Shown here one piece after another: positions 34,207 to 44,045 of a stretch of DNA of 64,000 nucleotides. The stretch's first letter is position 1; each line of letters opens with the position of its first letter. This stretch comes from Epiperipatus broadwayi (Eukaryota > Onychophora > Udeonychophora > Euonychophora > Peripatidae). The notes below the pieces were generated by a model. It saw only the letters and a list, made by a program, of their open reading frames with translations. It was not told the DNA's origin and did no database searches. The DNA is taken from the NCBI GenBank assembly GCA_028023455.1, contig JAQFVV010012396.1, forward strand, positions 9,466,085-9,530,084. Direction: 5' to 3'. Made by a program: the position numbers and the translations under genes.

Positions 34207-35622
34207 ATGTCGACCGAAACTTTGGAAATGAAATCAAATGATTCACAAGTGTCAGAACAACAAACGATTAAATCAACTAAAGATGGTACTTTTAAATTAT
34301 ATTTAGCTTCGTTTGTAGCTTGTTTAGGACCTTTCATTGCTGGAACTGCTATGGGTTATAGTTCTACTGCGGGGCCTCAGCTAACAAATTCGAATGTTAC
34401 TGATGCTCAGTTAATAATAACAGACAACGAAAAATCATGGTTTGATGGCCTTTTAAGTTTAGGAGCAGTCATCGGAGGATTAATTGGCGGCGTCATAGTT
34501 GGATTTATTGGCTATAAAAAATCACTCTTTTTAACTGCTATAGTTTACACTACAGGTTTGCTTTTAATTAGTTTTTCCTATAATTTAGCTATGATTTTAT
34601 CTGGTCGGTGTTTAGTTGGCATTGGCATAGGTTTTTCTTCGTTAATAGTACCTGTATATATTGCCGAATTATCGCCGCCAAGTTTACGGGGAGCTCTAGG
34701 ATCATGTTTTCAACTATTTCTCGTTATCGGAGTTCTTTTCTCATTTGTCGTAGGAGCTTATACAACTTGGCATTGGTTAGCAATTATATGTGCATGCTTC
34801 CCAATTGCTATGTTTATCTTTATGATTTTTATGCCAGAAGGCCCCCGTTGGCTACTAAGAAAAAACTTACGTGATCGTGCTATCGAATCTTTAAAATGGG
34901 TTCGGAGAACAGACGCTAATGTTATATATGAATGTGACGAACTTGAAAGTTTCCTGAAACAAGAAGGAAAAATGAATTTTAAAGAAATTTTACAGCCATC
35001 TCTTCTCAAACCAGTTTTAATAACAGTTTTGATTATGATCCTACAACAATTTTCGGGGGTTAATGCAGTTACCTTTAATACAAAGTCGATTTTTTTTGAC
35101 GCAATGCCGTCTTTTGATTCTAATGTAGCGTCTATCATAATGGGAACAACTCAAGTTGTTGCTACTTTGAGCAGTGTATTTTTAATAGAACGTTTTGGTC
35201 GGAAAGTTCTATTAATCGGATCAGCCATCATTATGGGTGCAATGTGTATTTTATTCGGAATATTTTATTATTTTTTTCACGCCGAAGGAAAAGCCACCTG
35301 GCTACCATTATTTTGCATAATCGTTTATATTGTAGCTTTTTCTTGCGGAGTCGGACCCGTACCATGGGTTGTCATGGCCGAATTTATTCCTGGACGTGCC
35401 AAAGAATTAGCAACAGGAATAGCAGTTATCGCAAACTGGGCTTCAGTATTTTGTACCACTAAAGAATTTCTTGATATGGAAAATGCTATGGCTGATTATG
35501 GAACATTTTGGTTTTTTGGCGCCGTTTGTTTCGCTGGAGTATTGTTTGTATTTATATTCGTACCGGAAACAAAGGGTCGTTCTCTTGAGGAAATTACGGA
35601 ATCATTTTCATCAAAAAAATAA
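34207..35622 (+). CDS. MFS sugar porter, facilitated trehalose/hexose transporter (Tret1-like), 471 aa
   Basis: Complete intronless frame for a 12-TM sugar porter (TC 2.A.1.1). I start at ATG 34207 (A at -3); the frame extends upstream only to a GTG. Hallmarks in order: GYKK loop 2-3 (102-105), SGRCLVGIGIG (132-142), PVYIAELSPPSLRG (149-162), PEGPRW (210-215), QQFSGVN (280-286), ERFGRK (328-333), GPVPWVVMAEFIP (383-395), PETKG (453-457). The N-terminus (1-29) is hydrophilic and the large cytosolic loop is about 210-268, as expected. It should carry trehalose or a hexose across the plasma membrane by facilitated diffusion; the substrate cannot be fixed from sequence. Similarity to insect Tret1 is at family level. 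It is more GC-rich than its flanks and has no stop or frameshift, which argues for selection. Lack of introns could mean an old retrogene or an intron-poor lineage. Confidence 0.93.
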   Translation: MSTETLEMKSNDSQVSEQQTIKSTKDGTFKLYLASFVACLGPFIAGTAMGYSSTAGPQLTNSNVTDAQLIITDNEKSWFDGLLSLGAVIGGLIGGVIVGFIGYKKSLFLTAIVYTTGLLLISFSYNLAMILSGRCLVGIGIGFSSLIVPVYIAELSPPSLRGALGSCFQLFLVIGVLFSFVVGAYTTWHWLAIICACFPIAMFIFMIFMPEGPRWLLRKNLRDRAIESLKWVRRTDANVIYECDELESFLKQEGKMNFKEILQPSLLKPVLITVLIMILQQFSGVNAVTFNTKSIFFDAMPSFDSNVASIIMGTTQVVATLSSVFLIERFGRKVLLIGSAIIMGAMCILFGIFYYFFHAEGKATWLPLFCIIVYIVAFSCGVGPVPWVVMAEFIPGRAKELATGIAVIANWASVFCTTKEFLDMENAMADYGTFWFFGAVCFAGVLFVFIFVPETKGRSLEEITESFSSKK

Positions 35623-37023
35623 GTTCATTTAAAATATACGATAATATTCTAAACCGATAAATGTAAACAAATAGACACCTTGTTGTTGGTCAGTTTTTAT
35701 AAAATAGAGATAACTATTAAAAGAAGCGGCGAGGGATTTATTGATATATTTTTTTTAAAAAAATGAATCACGAGATAGCTACTGGTCAGTTAATTTGAAA
35801 CGAGTTTAATCCAGAAAATAATTCGATCTAATCGCGTATCTGGGTATGTTTGAATGCAAATACAATAATAGTGATGAGTAGGGGTGATATATTATTTTAG
35901 AATTCAGTTATTTTCTTTTCAACTTGAAGATTACAAATTTTAAACAAAAACTTCCAAAATATGCGAGATAATTTAAACAAAATATATAATCCTATTTATT
36001 ATAGACTAAATTACAAAATATATATTTAACAATTATATATATTTTTCCTTAACATGTTGTTGAATTCTTATTATACTGTAAATATAATGATTTTTAAATA
36101 CCGTATATGTCTGCAGAGTTGAGCTACGCAAGACATTCAAATATGTGATATGCTTAAAGTATCTTACTATTTCTTTGTTCTTAGGCAGAATAAAAAACTT
36201 AATTTATTATAAAAATTTGATTATTTATTATTTGCTTTTCGCTTTAGGAAAACATTCCAAGTTGGAGGAGAATCTGGTTAATAACGTAAAGCTATTAGGA
36301 AATCTCATTATATTTCCAATTTTTATAAGGCCGTTTTATTTGGAAACGAAAGCAAGCACAGGTGTATATAATATATTAGAAATATTTATTTATAAAAGCA
36401 ATTTTTTTTAGCATGGATATATATAACTGAATTTCATGTAATTTTAAAATCTATATCCAAAGTTAAATACAATAATTTTTATCCTAATAAAAAATCCTTA
36501 ATGGTGCATTTATGATATGGGTAGTTAATGAACAAGTGCTTGCTAAAACGTTTATAAAATAAATTTGTGTAAAATAGATCAATAAATAAAAACCAATAAG
36601 ATGTGGTAAAATAATGGATCCAAGAGGTAAAGGTCCACGGATAGATCACCAGCTGAATAAAGTAAAAAAAAAAATACTTGAATGAATGAATATTTTTCAC
36701 TCAATTATTTAGTTATTCGAACATCACATTATCTCTGAGTCATGATGCATGGCATTTGAGAAATTATATGAAATTTGAAATGGTGATCATGTGATGATTA
36801 TATGAGGTTTTGTTTAATAATTTAAAAAATCTGATTGATTAAAATGCATCTTAGAAGCTATTTGCATTTCTAAAAATATAATATAATGGTGCAGGAATGA
36901 AAAATAAATGGTTTAAAAATGAGTTTGTCATATACCTATATAAAAATATTAGTAAGAAAAGTAAGTCATACATCACCTGTCTTAATAAGCTTGTATTACA
37001 AAATAATATAATCAGTTTGTTAA
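35623..37023. other. 3' flank of sugar porter and intergenic DNA
   Basis: ATTAAA occurs near 35715 as a possible weak polyadenylation signal. 36145-36411 is an 88-codon frame with no domain. The 19-nt word AAATGGTGATCATGTGATG at 36778-36796 is identical to the tail of foldback family 1 without its palindrome. Confidence 0.4.
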
Positions 37024-37806
37024 TAGATTTAAATAAGCTTTTCCAATAAGTGCCACAAGAGAAAACATTTAAAATCTCTATCTAGAATTATCCCTATTCC
37101 CAAACTGGTTTCGAACTAATGGCTCTCATCAGTGAGATCTAAAATACCAACTCAAGCACCGCATTTATCTAATACTTAACTATTAAGTAGAAAATCTGAA
37201 TTTTTCAGACACCTATATGTCTTCAAATCCAGCTATCTAACTTAAATAGCTATATAGGTCTGAATAATTTCAGCTACACCATATATTAATAGCCCACCAA
37301 TATAACGTTGTCAAAACCTCAAAAACAAAACTATAATAGTAAAAAAATAGTCATACATCACGTGACTTTCCTTAATCATCAGTGAGGCACACAGACACAA
37401 TTTGTATGTTCATTACAATAGATCTGTAATATAAGCTTATTAAGTCACATGATGTGTGACTTGATTTATTATAGTTTTGCTTTTGAGGCTTTGGCAATGT
37501 TATGCTGCTACGGATATTAATATATGCTATAGCTGAAAATTATTCAGAACAATATAGCTGTTTAAATTGGATAGCTGAATTTGAAGACATATAGATGTCT
37601 GACAATTTTCAGATTTTCTATTTAATAGTTAAGTATTAGATAAATACTGGGCTTGAGTTGGCATTTTAGGTCTAGTGTCTAAATATTCTAGTGCCTCACT
37701 GACAAGGGACATTAGTTTAAAACCAGTTTGGGGATAGGGATAATTCTAAATAGAGATTTTAAATACTTTCTCTTGTGGCAATCATTGGAAAAGCTTGATT
37801 ACAGCT
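37024..37806. mobile_element. Large palindromic ribozyme element, family 2
   Basis: Arms of about 350-370 bp (about 37024-37377 and 37436-37806) are inverted copies around a roughly 55-bp spacer. Outer ends are AAGCTTTTCCAAT/ATTGGAAAAGCTT. Each arm holds the family body (GATAGCTG..., TTTCAGATTTTCTA...) and a hammerhead position. The left-arm core is intact; the right-arm core has decayed (CUGACAA, AAAA). No coding frame and no clear TSD were found. Confidence 0.8.
37095..37145 (-). ncRNA. Hammerhead-type ribozyme core, family 2 left arm
   Basis: Minus strand: UCUCA pairs with UGGGA (stem I, five pairs, one G-U). CUGAUGA is at 37126-37132. Stem II is GAGC/GUUC with loop CAUUA. GAAA is at 37109-37112, then CCAGUU giving the triplet GUU (37103-37105). 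All invariant core nucleotides are present and stem II closes with the standard G-C pair. Stem III is minimal. Confidence 0.7.
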
Positions 37807-40197
37807 ATTAGCATGCTCATTATATTAAAAAAAATATTGTAGATATATATAAACTTTATTAAATCTATAGTTAACTTAAATGTAATAATCTCCAATTTAA
37901 TAAATAATGAATAATTTCAATATATTTATGGAAAAATGATAGTTATGAATAATAAATACTTGCTAAATTTTTTATAAATATAAATTTAGGAATGCCAATA
38001 TATAAATGTTGTGTTTGGGAAGTATATGTAGGATTTAGCATGACTGAAGTCACAGGGATAACTGGAGTGAATCTAGCATGATGACATTCATCAAACATCA
38101 TCATCAATCCCACTTAATACATTAATCTAAATTTAAATATACAAGTATACAATGAATATGATGAGCCTAAGAAATCAGCAAAAACAAAGAATATAAGTTC
38201 ATCAGCATTATAGAGAAGAATAAAATCACTCATTATGATAAATGATCAACAATAAAAAAAGAATCAACAGTCAATCTTGTGACAGGATTTGAAATGGGTC
38301 TACTGTAAACCAGGCTAATTATTAAGCCACTGCCAAACTTGAGATAGCAATATAAGACAATAATTTTGATGCACTGGCTCAGGTGCTAATCCATCAAAAT
38401 ATAAAAGAAAAATCAAATAATGCTGGGATACAGAAACATGCTGATCATCATCAATGCTCTGGCCATTTATTATCATGAATGTACTGGCCAACTATAAACT
38501 TAATTTCTAATTAATACTAAACAAAATTCAGTGCATGGATTTTAAATGATATACTTTTGCACCATCCAGCATTAGAGAAGTAACGAAATCATCATAAATT
38601 GCATGTCCATAACACTAAACATAAACCCCAATTCATATAATTGACTATTATGCATGAATCCAACTCAGGGAACAAAAAGCTCTAATTGTTATTGTGAACA
38701 AGAGATAATATCAACACAATAATTTAAACCTATTTTAGGATTAAATAAATTCACTATAATAACTTAATACAATATAAATGTATTAATAACAATAAAATTA
38801 AATTAAGGTTCTGTTGCATATTCTATAAATATAAATTCAGCATTCTGATTTTTATTAGAATACAAAAAACTTTGCTATTACATTGTTACAAAAATAGATG
38901 CTATCACATTGCATGATACACATCTACATAAGTGCATATATGCTGTTTGATAATACAGAATTAACATATTAGAATTTTCATAAACTAATAAAAAAATCTA
39001 TTTATTTTAATAATACATAAATGACTAATTTAACATATATGTGTACATGCATGGAAATGTGTGCACACTGACATATAGAATATTTCATTTGTCAAAATAA
39101 ACTCATTAAATCCATATTCTATTTTTACAAGACAATTAATTTGATGTTAAAAATATACATAAAATCCATATGTATGTGTATATATAAAAATAGATAGTAT
39201 AAATCAAAGTTATTAATTAGTCTATTATTTTTTATAGTAAGTAAAAGTTGTTTTTTTAAAATATATTTCTTCTTTGACAGTTCTTCATAAAAGTTTTTTT
39301 TTTTTCAGATTACTAATAATTGTAACCATCTTTAAAAATATTCTAGCAAGTTTTTTTGTTCTCCAATGTAGAAAGATTTTTGGAGTTTTCCTTTTTAATA
39401 AAATAAAACTGGAAATATATCTTAGTTTAATTGAATAATTTAGACAAAAATTATTTATTTTTAAATCTTGTAATTTAAAGATGTTAACTGTGAAGTTATT
39501 TCAATATTCTAATCACTATATATATATATATGACTGACAGAAATTATATGTTAGTGCTTCTTTGCATATAAATTAATCAGCATACACATAAAATCATATC
39601 ACAGTAATCCTGCAGAAAGCTGATTAGTTGGAATCTCTTTATAAGCTGGACCACTCTAAAACAGTAGATTGGCTTATTGACCTCTTTGGAAAAGGTATAA
39701 ATAAGGTAACTGTTGTTATTCAATCCACTCCATGCAGTCTCTTTAATTTGGTAGACTTAAGGCATCCTCATTTCAATGCTAATTCAAATTCTATCATTGT
39801 GACATTAGCAGCAGCTCTATTTCTTGCCTTCAATTATAACTTCATAATAATCATGCTATCCATGATCTTTTAAATTCACTTTTTTTATATTGTATCATGG
39901 AATTTAAAAAACAACAATTAAATAAATTCTTTCTTTATCTTTGTTTAAAAAGATTAATGATTCTTTTCAGTTCATCTTAATTAAAATCAAATTTTTAACT
40001 CTCTAAAGTATTTTTCTAATCCTTTAAACAAATTTTATTAAAATATATTATATAATCTTTAATTAAAAAAAAAACTTTTTTAATCCAATTATAAAATAGA
40101 TAGAGGAATTTTATAATTACTAGTGCAATCTATTATAATGTGAAAACAAGCTTGTTTTAGATTTCTTTTTTTAATTTTTAATTTCTTTTTTAATTAT
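37807..40197. other. AT-rich intergenic DNA
   Basis: No supported gene. 38285-38345 (minus) is weakly tRNA-like with a TTTCAAATCCTG B-box-like word. The 81-codon frame at 39628-39873 has a normal-looking N-terminal half but no domain I recognise. Confidence 0.4.
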
Positions 40198-40253
40198 CCA
40201 AGCGTATGACACACTTGAACGAGAAGCTATAAAGATACACAGAAATTACTATA

Positions 40254-40294
40254 CACTAAGCACTTTCGAGGCCTTTTGACTCATATTCATAGTG
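40254..40294 (-). ncRNA. Hammerhead-like hairpin, PLE terminal copy (left)
   Basis: Minus strand: CACU and AGUG form a four-pair stem I around AUGAAUAUGA, a GAG...CUC stem II, GAAAGUG and CUU. In other PLE copies the same positions read GGCU and AGCC, a compensatory change that keeps pairing. Confidence 0.5.
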
Positions 40295-40364
40295 GTACTG
40301 TGAGCTGTAGAATGAGGAAATAGGGCAAGGAAACAAAGCAGTATGCAAAGCGTATGCAAATGAA

Positions 40365-40917
40365 CTAGATAGTCCAACGTTTAGAGATGTCAAAGCAGGT
40401 ATCTCGTCTATTGATGGAGTTATTATTGCCATTAATAAAGTATGCTTCTCTGATTTTCTGCTTGATGTCATTTTTCTCAATACAGACTATTTTAGGGCTG
40501 GAGGGTACAAACACATGTCCTGTCTTCTTGGAATGCTCTAAAAATGTTGATGAATTATCATTGTTTTTCATAGCTCTATTATATGTATATCTGTGTTGTG
40601 CTGTCCTGTTGATTATGCCTGCTTTGGTTTCTCCAAAATAAATGGCCCAGCAACCAGGTTGTGGGCATGAAATGCTGTAAACGACATGGGGAGTCTGAGA
40701 AGGTTCAATTTTGTCCTTAAGAGTTATTGATTAGACTATTAGTGCATGGGGGTGTATGAAAACTAATTTTAAATTTGTTGGACAAAATCTTGATTAATTG
40801 ATAGGAGATTTTAGGTATGTGGCGAAGAGTAATATATGGGGGTTTAATATTATTTTTATTGTCTGTGATTTTCCTATAAAATTGTTTGATTTTATTGTTA
40901 AGTGTTGAGTTTATAGC
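40365..40917 (-). pseudogene. PLE C-terminal/GIY-YIG endonuclease, frameshifted
   Basis: Read from about 40917 down: a linker segment with HIPKISYQLIKIL, then TPPCTNSLINNS, then a one-base frameshift near 40727. It continues with HVVYSISCP, a C-x4-C pair, IYFGET (YIG), AQHRYTYNRA, SSTFLEHSKKTGH, KIREAYFI (catalytic Glu) and the family ending SINRRDTCFDISKRW. Same subfamily as 11.3 and 14.8 kb. The RT is missing. Confidence 0.8.
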
Positions 40918-40953
40918 CTGCTTGTCCTATTTCCTTGTTCTGCAGCTCACAGT

Positions 40954-40999
40954 ACCGCTATGAATATGAGGCAAACGGCCTCGAAAGCACTTAGAGTAT
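40954..40999 (+). ncRNA. Hammerhead-like hairpin, PLE terminal copy (right)
   Basis: AUGAAUAUGA, a five-pair stem II GAGGC/GCCUC with loop AAACG, then GAAAGCACUU. The stem I strands CGCU and AGAG pair at three of four positions. Confidence 0.45.
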
Positions 41000-41057
41000 A
41001 GTAATTTCTGTGTATCTTTATAGCTTCTCGTTCAAGTGTGTCATACGCTTTGTTAAT

Positions 41058-41484
41058 TTTGTATATTAAATTATCAAGTGAGAAGTTTTAAAATCCTTAA
41101 TATTTTTTAATTATCAAAATCAAAAGAAACTATTAAATAAACCTTTTTAAATGTTTAATTTACAATAATTTTTTTAATTCAAAATTATTATTTAGCCTTT
41201 AACTGTTATTCCAGTGTAATATAGAAAATATTTACAAAAAATGTTGTTTGTGTTTGTTTCTACTTTTTCTTTTCAACTTTATATGTATATACATGCATAC
41301 ACACTACTATGTTATTGAATGCCATGAGTTATATAACTATCTCAATATATATAATAAAATATTTTAAGAAAACTTGTAATGTAAATTGTGCATGTATTAA
41401 TGCCACATAATATAGAACAAATAAATGTTCTGCACATGTATGTGGTTTGGGAATAAATTAAATATCAGTTGGATTTTGTTATTA
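41058..41484. other. AT-rich intergenic DNA, nothing recognised
   Basis: No supported feature. Confidence 0.5.
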
Positions 41485-43130
41485 CAAATGATTATTATGT
41501 TCAAATTTATCAATCCACTTCAGGATGGTCACTTCAGTTTTTATTATTTCTAGCCTCTCTTCACAACAAACCAGCAAACTTCTTTATTGTGTTCATTTAT
41601 CTCAAATAGAGTCTCTTTCTACATATTTTGTAATTTGTTTGAAAATATATATCATGTCTTCTATAAATATGAACAAACCAGCTCCTTTTCTGTCTCTTAC
41701 TTCTTTCATTTATATCAGTGGTATCTGATCTCTCACCCATGTATTTTTTTAATTTTTTCCTCTTACTCTTAGCATTCATCTTTCCATACTTGATTAAGAA
41801 ATCAAGTGTTTAAATCTCAGATTCCTATATAAGAATTGATAAAAGACATCTGTTAAAAACCTTTCTTTTCAAACATGGGACCATACTTTTTAAAAAAATT
41901 AAATTATTTATATCCAAAAGCATTGCAACCAAGTTTAATTCTATAATTAATTTAATCTCTTATGTTTTCATCTCTATTAATAATTTGACTAAGGCAGGGG
42001 TGGGCAATTGTTTCGGCTTGGGGGCCACTGTGAAGTGGGGGTTAGTGGAAGGCCACACCTTTTTTTCATGACATAATAAACACTGCTTTATTTTCTGTAT
42101 TACTAAAGAAATATTAGTTTGTCCATTCTTCATTAAACGCATGACATTCATTACCGATTTTGTTTTTTCAGAGGGTCATGGTTTCATTAAAGTTTGAAAT
42201 TTATATATTTAGTGTTGCAAAGACAAAACTGAAATTAACCAGATCAAACAAAAAAGCACTGTTTATCGTATCTACACTGCACATGTGTATTGATGTGGTC
42301 ATCTTAGTGGAAAATATGAGACAAATCTTCGGTCACACACAGGAAGGAAATCTCAGTTCAAGGCAGATTTTTCTGTTGGTGGGCCATATAAAAACTCTTA
42401 GTGGGTCACATGTGACCCACAGGCCACAATTTGCCCACCCTTGGACTAAAGTATTGTAGTAATTAACTTCTAATTTATAATTATCAATTTTCTTTTAAGA
42501 AAATCTATTGAACATTATTTTACTCTTTTTAGGATATATCTTTATCCCTATTTTTTTACTTTCATCTGATAACTTTTGTAAAATTTATTTGAAAAAACAG
42601 TTACATTATCTGCATATGCTAGATGACTTTAAATAATCTCCATTTACTTTTACTCCTTTAGTTTACCATTTTAATCTGCAAAATATTTCCTGTAAAACTG
42701 CTGAAAAATGATTTGAAGATACTAACACACACCCTTTTCAATGTTTATTTAATTAATATCACCATGTAATCTAATCACTGCTGTTGCATTTTGATAAATA
42801 TTTTTCAGAATATGATTATCCCAAGCCTATATATTTATGATCCAATTCTTTAGTCACTATAGAAATGCATCTAGAAACTAATGCCTTTTATAATCCACAA
42901 ATCCAAAGTATAATGGCAACTCATATTATTGGTCCTTTATATAACCTATCTTATCATCATCCATTATGCTTGTTTCTTTTGATTTGTTAGAATCTAAAAT
43001 TTACTGTGAACAAATAGTAATTATTTTGATAAAAGTTTTGTGTAGATCTATTAGAAAACTTGTAAATATGTAATATTAAATATCTTCCTTATCACTCTAT
43101 GTGGATAGCATTATTTTTCCAATCTGATAC
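41485..43130 (-). pseudogene. RTE-like LINE copy, interrupted by a hAT MITE
   Basis: Decayed minus-strand ORF2. Near 42.87-42.91 kb is a FGFVDYKKA-like RT start. Then come ILKNIYQNATA-type text, a GV.Q box, and AYADN (the FADD position) at about 42607-42622. Near 42.46 kb is EVNYYNTL, which resumes after the insertion as KLLIEMKT. The ORF end, TILKW-like, is near 41.51 kb. The pattern matches the RTE-type copies at 46.2-48.4 kb. Many stops and frameshifts; dead. Confidence 0.7.
41987..42451 (+). mobile_element. hAT (Charlie-like) non-autonomous element with 8-bp TSD
   Basis: A 449-bp element (41995-42443) with terminal inverted repeats CAGGGGTGGGCAA and TTGCCCACCCTTG. It is flanked by GACTAAGG and GACTAAAG (7/8), the 8-bp duplication typical of hAT transposons. 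The subterminal GGGGGCCAC and GTGGGTCACATGTGACCCAC words fit Charlie-type MITEs. No transposase domain is recognisable. It lies inside the RTE copy, so it inserted after it. Confidence 0.85.
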
Positions 43131-43149
43131 ATTTTTATCATTGAAAGTG

Positions 43150-43695
43150 GTTCTGACTTAATTGAAATTAATAAAAAGGTAAATATTCATCAAGAACTGG
43201 GTAGTTGATACAAAAAAGCAGAAATTTACTAGTAAATTTTTTACTGCAATAAAAAAAATGTATGAAGAAAAGGAATACACCATTTTTAAAAATGATTCAT
43301 TAAAAAGAATTTAATTTTTAGAATTTTGTAAAATGATAAAAAAAAAAAATTAATAATGATATAAGAAAATACCATTGTGAATCGTTAAAGAAAGCTATAG
43401 AAAATAACAAATCTCATAAATGTAAAACAACATCTTAGCATTGAAAGGAAAACTATTTCTTCAATAAGAAGAATAGATTAAATTATTACTAAAAAGAGAG
43501 ACAATGGTATAAAAAGTATTGAAGAGTTCTTTAAAAAATTATTTGGTAATAAAGAACAAAAAAAAAACAAAGTATTTCTTACAGTTGTTGTATCTTTTGA
43601 ATTGCCTAATCCTTTAAACGAAGAAGTGAGATATGCACTTGAATCTATGAAGAAAAGAAAAACTGCAGGAAAAAACAGGTGAAGGCAGTAGGTTC
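43150..43695 (+). pseudogene. RTE-like LINE pre-RT fragment, plus strand
   Basis: Frames near 43.38-43.69 kb give RRI..ITKKRDNGIKS, EEFFKKLF and LNEEVRYALESMKKRKTAGK. The last resembles the (E)V..A...MK.GKAPG segment just before the RT core of RTE-like elements. It stops where an inverted copy begins. Confidence 0.55.
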
Positions 43696-43699
43696 TTTT

Positions 43700-44045
43700 A
43701 ATACACCAATAATAATGCCATTATTTTCTGGAGCTTTTTTTTTGTTTTATAGATTTAATTGCATATCTCACTTCTTCGTTCAAAGTGTTAGCAAGTTCAA
43801 AATATATAATATCTTTAAGGAATATTTTGCTTTCTTGTTTTTCATTACTTCATAATTCTTTAAAGAATTCCTAAACATATTTTATATCATCTCTCTTTTT
43901 AGAGATAGTTCCATATTTTCTAATTATTGCAGAAACAACCTTATTTCCAATGCTAAGATGTTGTTTCACATTTTTGGACTTTTATTTTTTCTATAGCTTT
44001 TTTTGAAGAAATGCTGCTTTGTTATATCAGCTAAGAATAGCTACA
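43700..44045 (-). pseudogene. RTE-like LINE pre-RT fragment, minus strand (inverted partner)
   Basis: Encodes ELANTLNEEVRYAIKSI on the minus strand, the same segment as the plus-strand piece ending at about 43695. The two face each other across a few tens of bases, forming an inverted repeat of LINE fragments. Confidence 0.55.

Larger units (their letters stand above)
40198..41057 (-). mobile_element. Penelope-like element with inverted terminal copies
   Basis: About 130-140 bp at each end (about 40205-40340 and 40925-41050) are inverted copies of one another, sharing GCGTATGACACACTTGAACG and AGATACACAGAAATTACTAT. They enclose a broken PLE endonuclease frame on the minus strand. Each terminal copy holds the PLE hammerhead-like hairpin. 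The arrangement fits a truncated PLE with an inverted pseudo-LTR or a partial inverted copy. No convincing TSD. Confidence 0.8.

Noticed and set aside
34758-35138. 126-codon antisense frame inside the sugar porter
   Set aside because: Shadow of the real coding strand; no domain.
37374-37392. A further TCATCAG (CUGAUGA on the minus strand) in the spacer of the 37-kb palindrome
   Set aside because: It is followed by GAAA but with no room for a stem II hairpin; not called a ribozyme.
39628-39873. 81-codon frame
   Set aside because: No recognisable domain and no supporting splice or promoter context.
42160-42459. 99-codon frame in the hAT MITE
   Set aside because: It crosses the terminal inverted repeat and shows no transposase motif.
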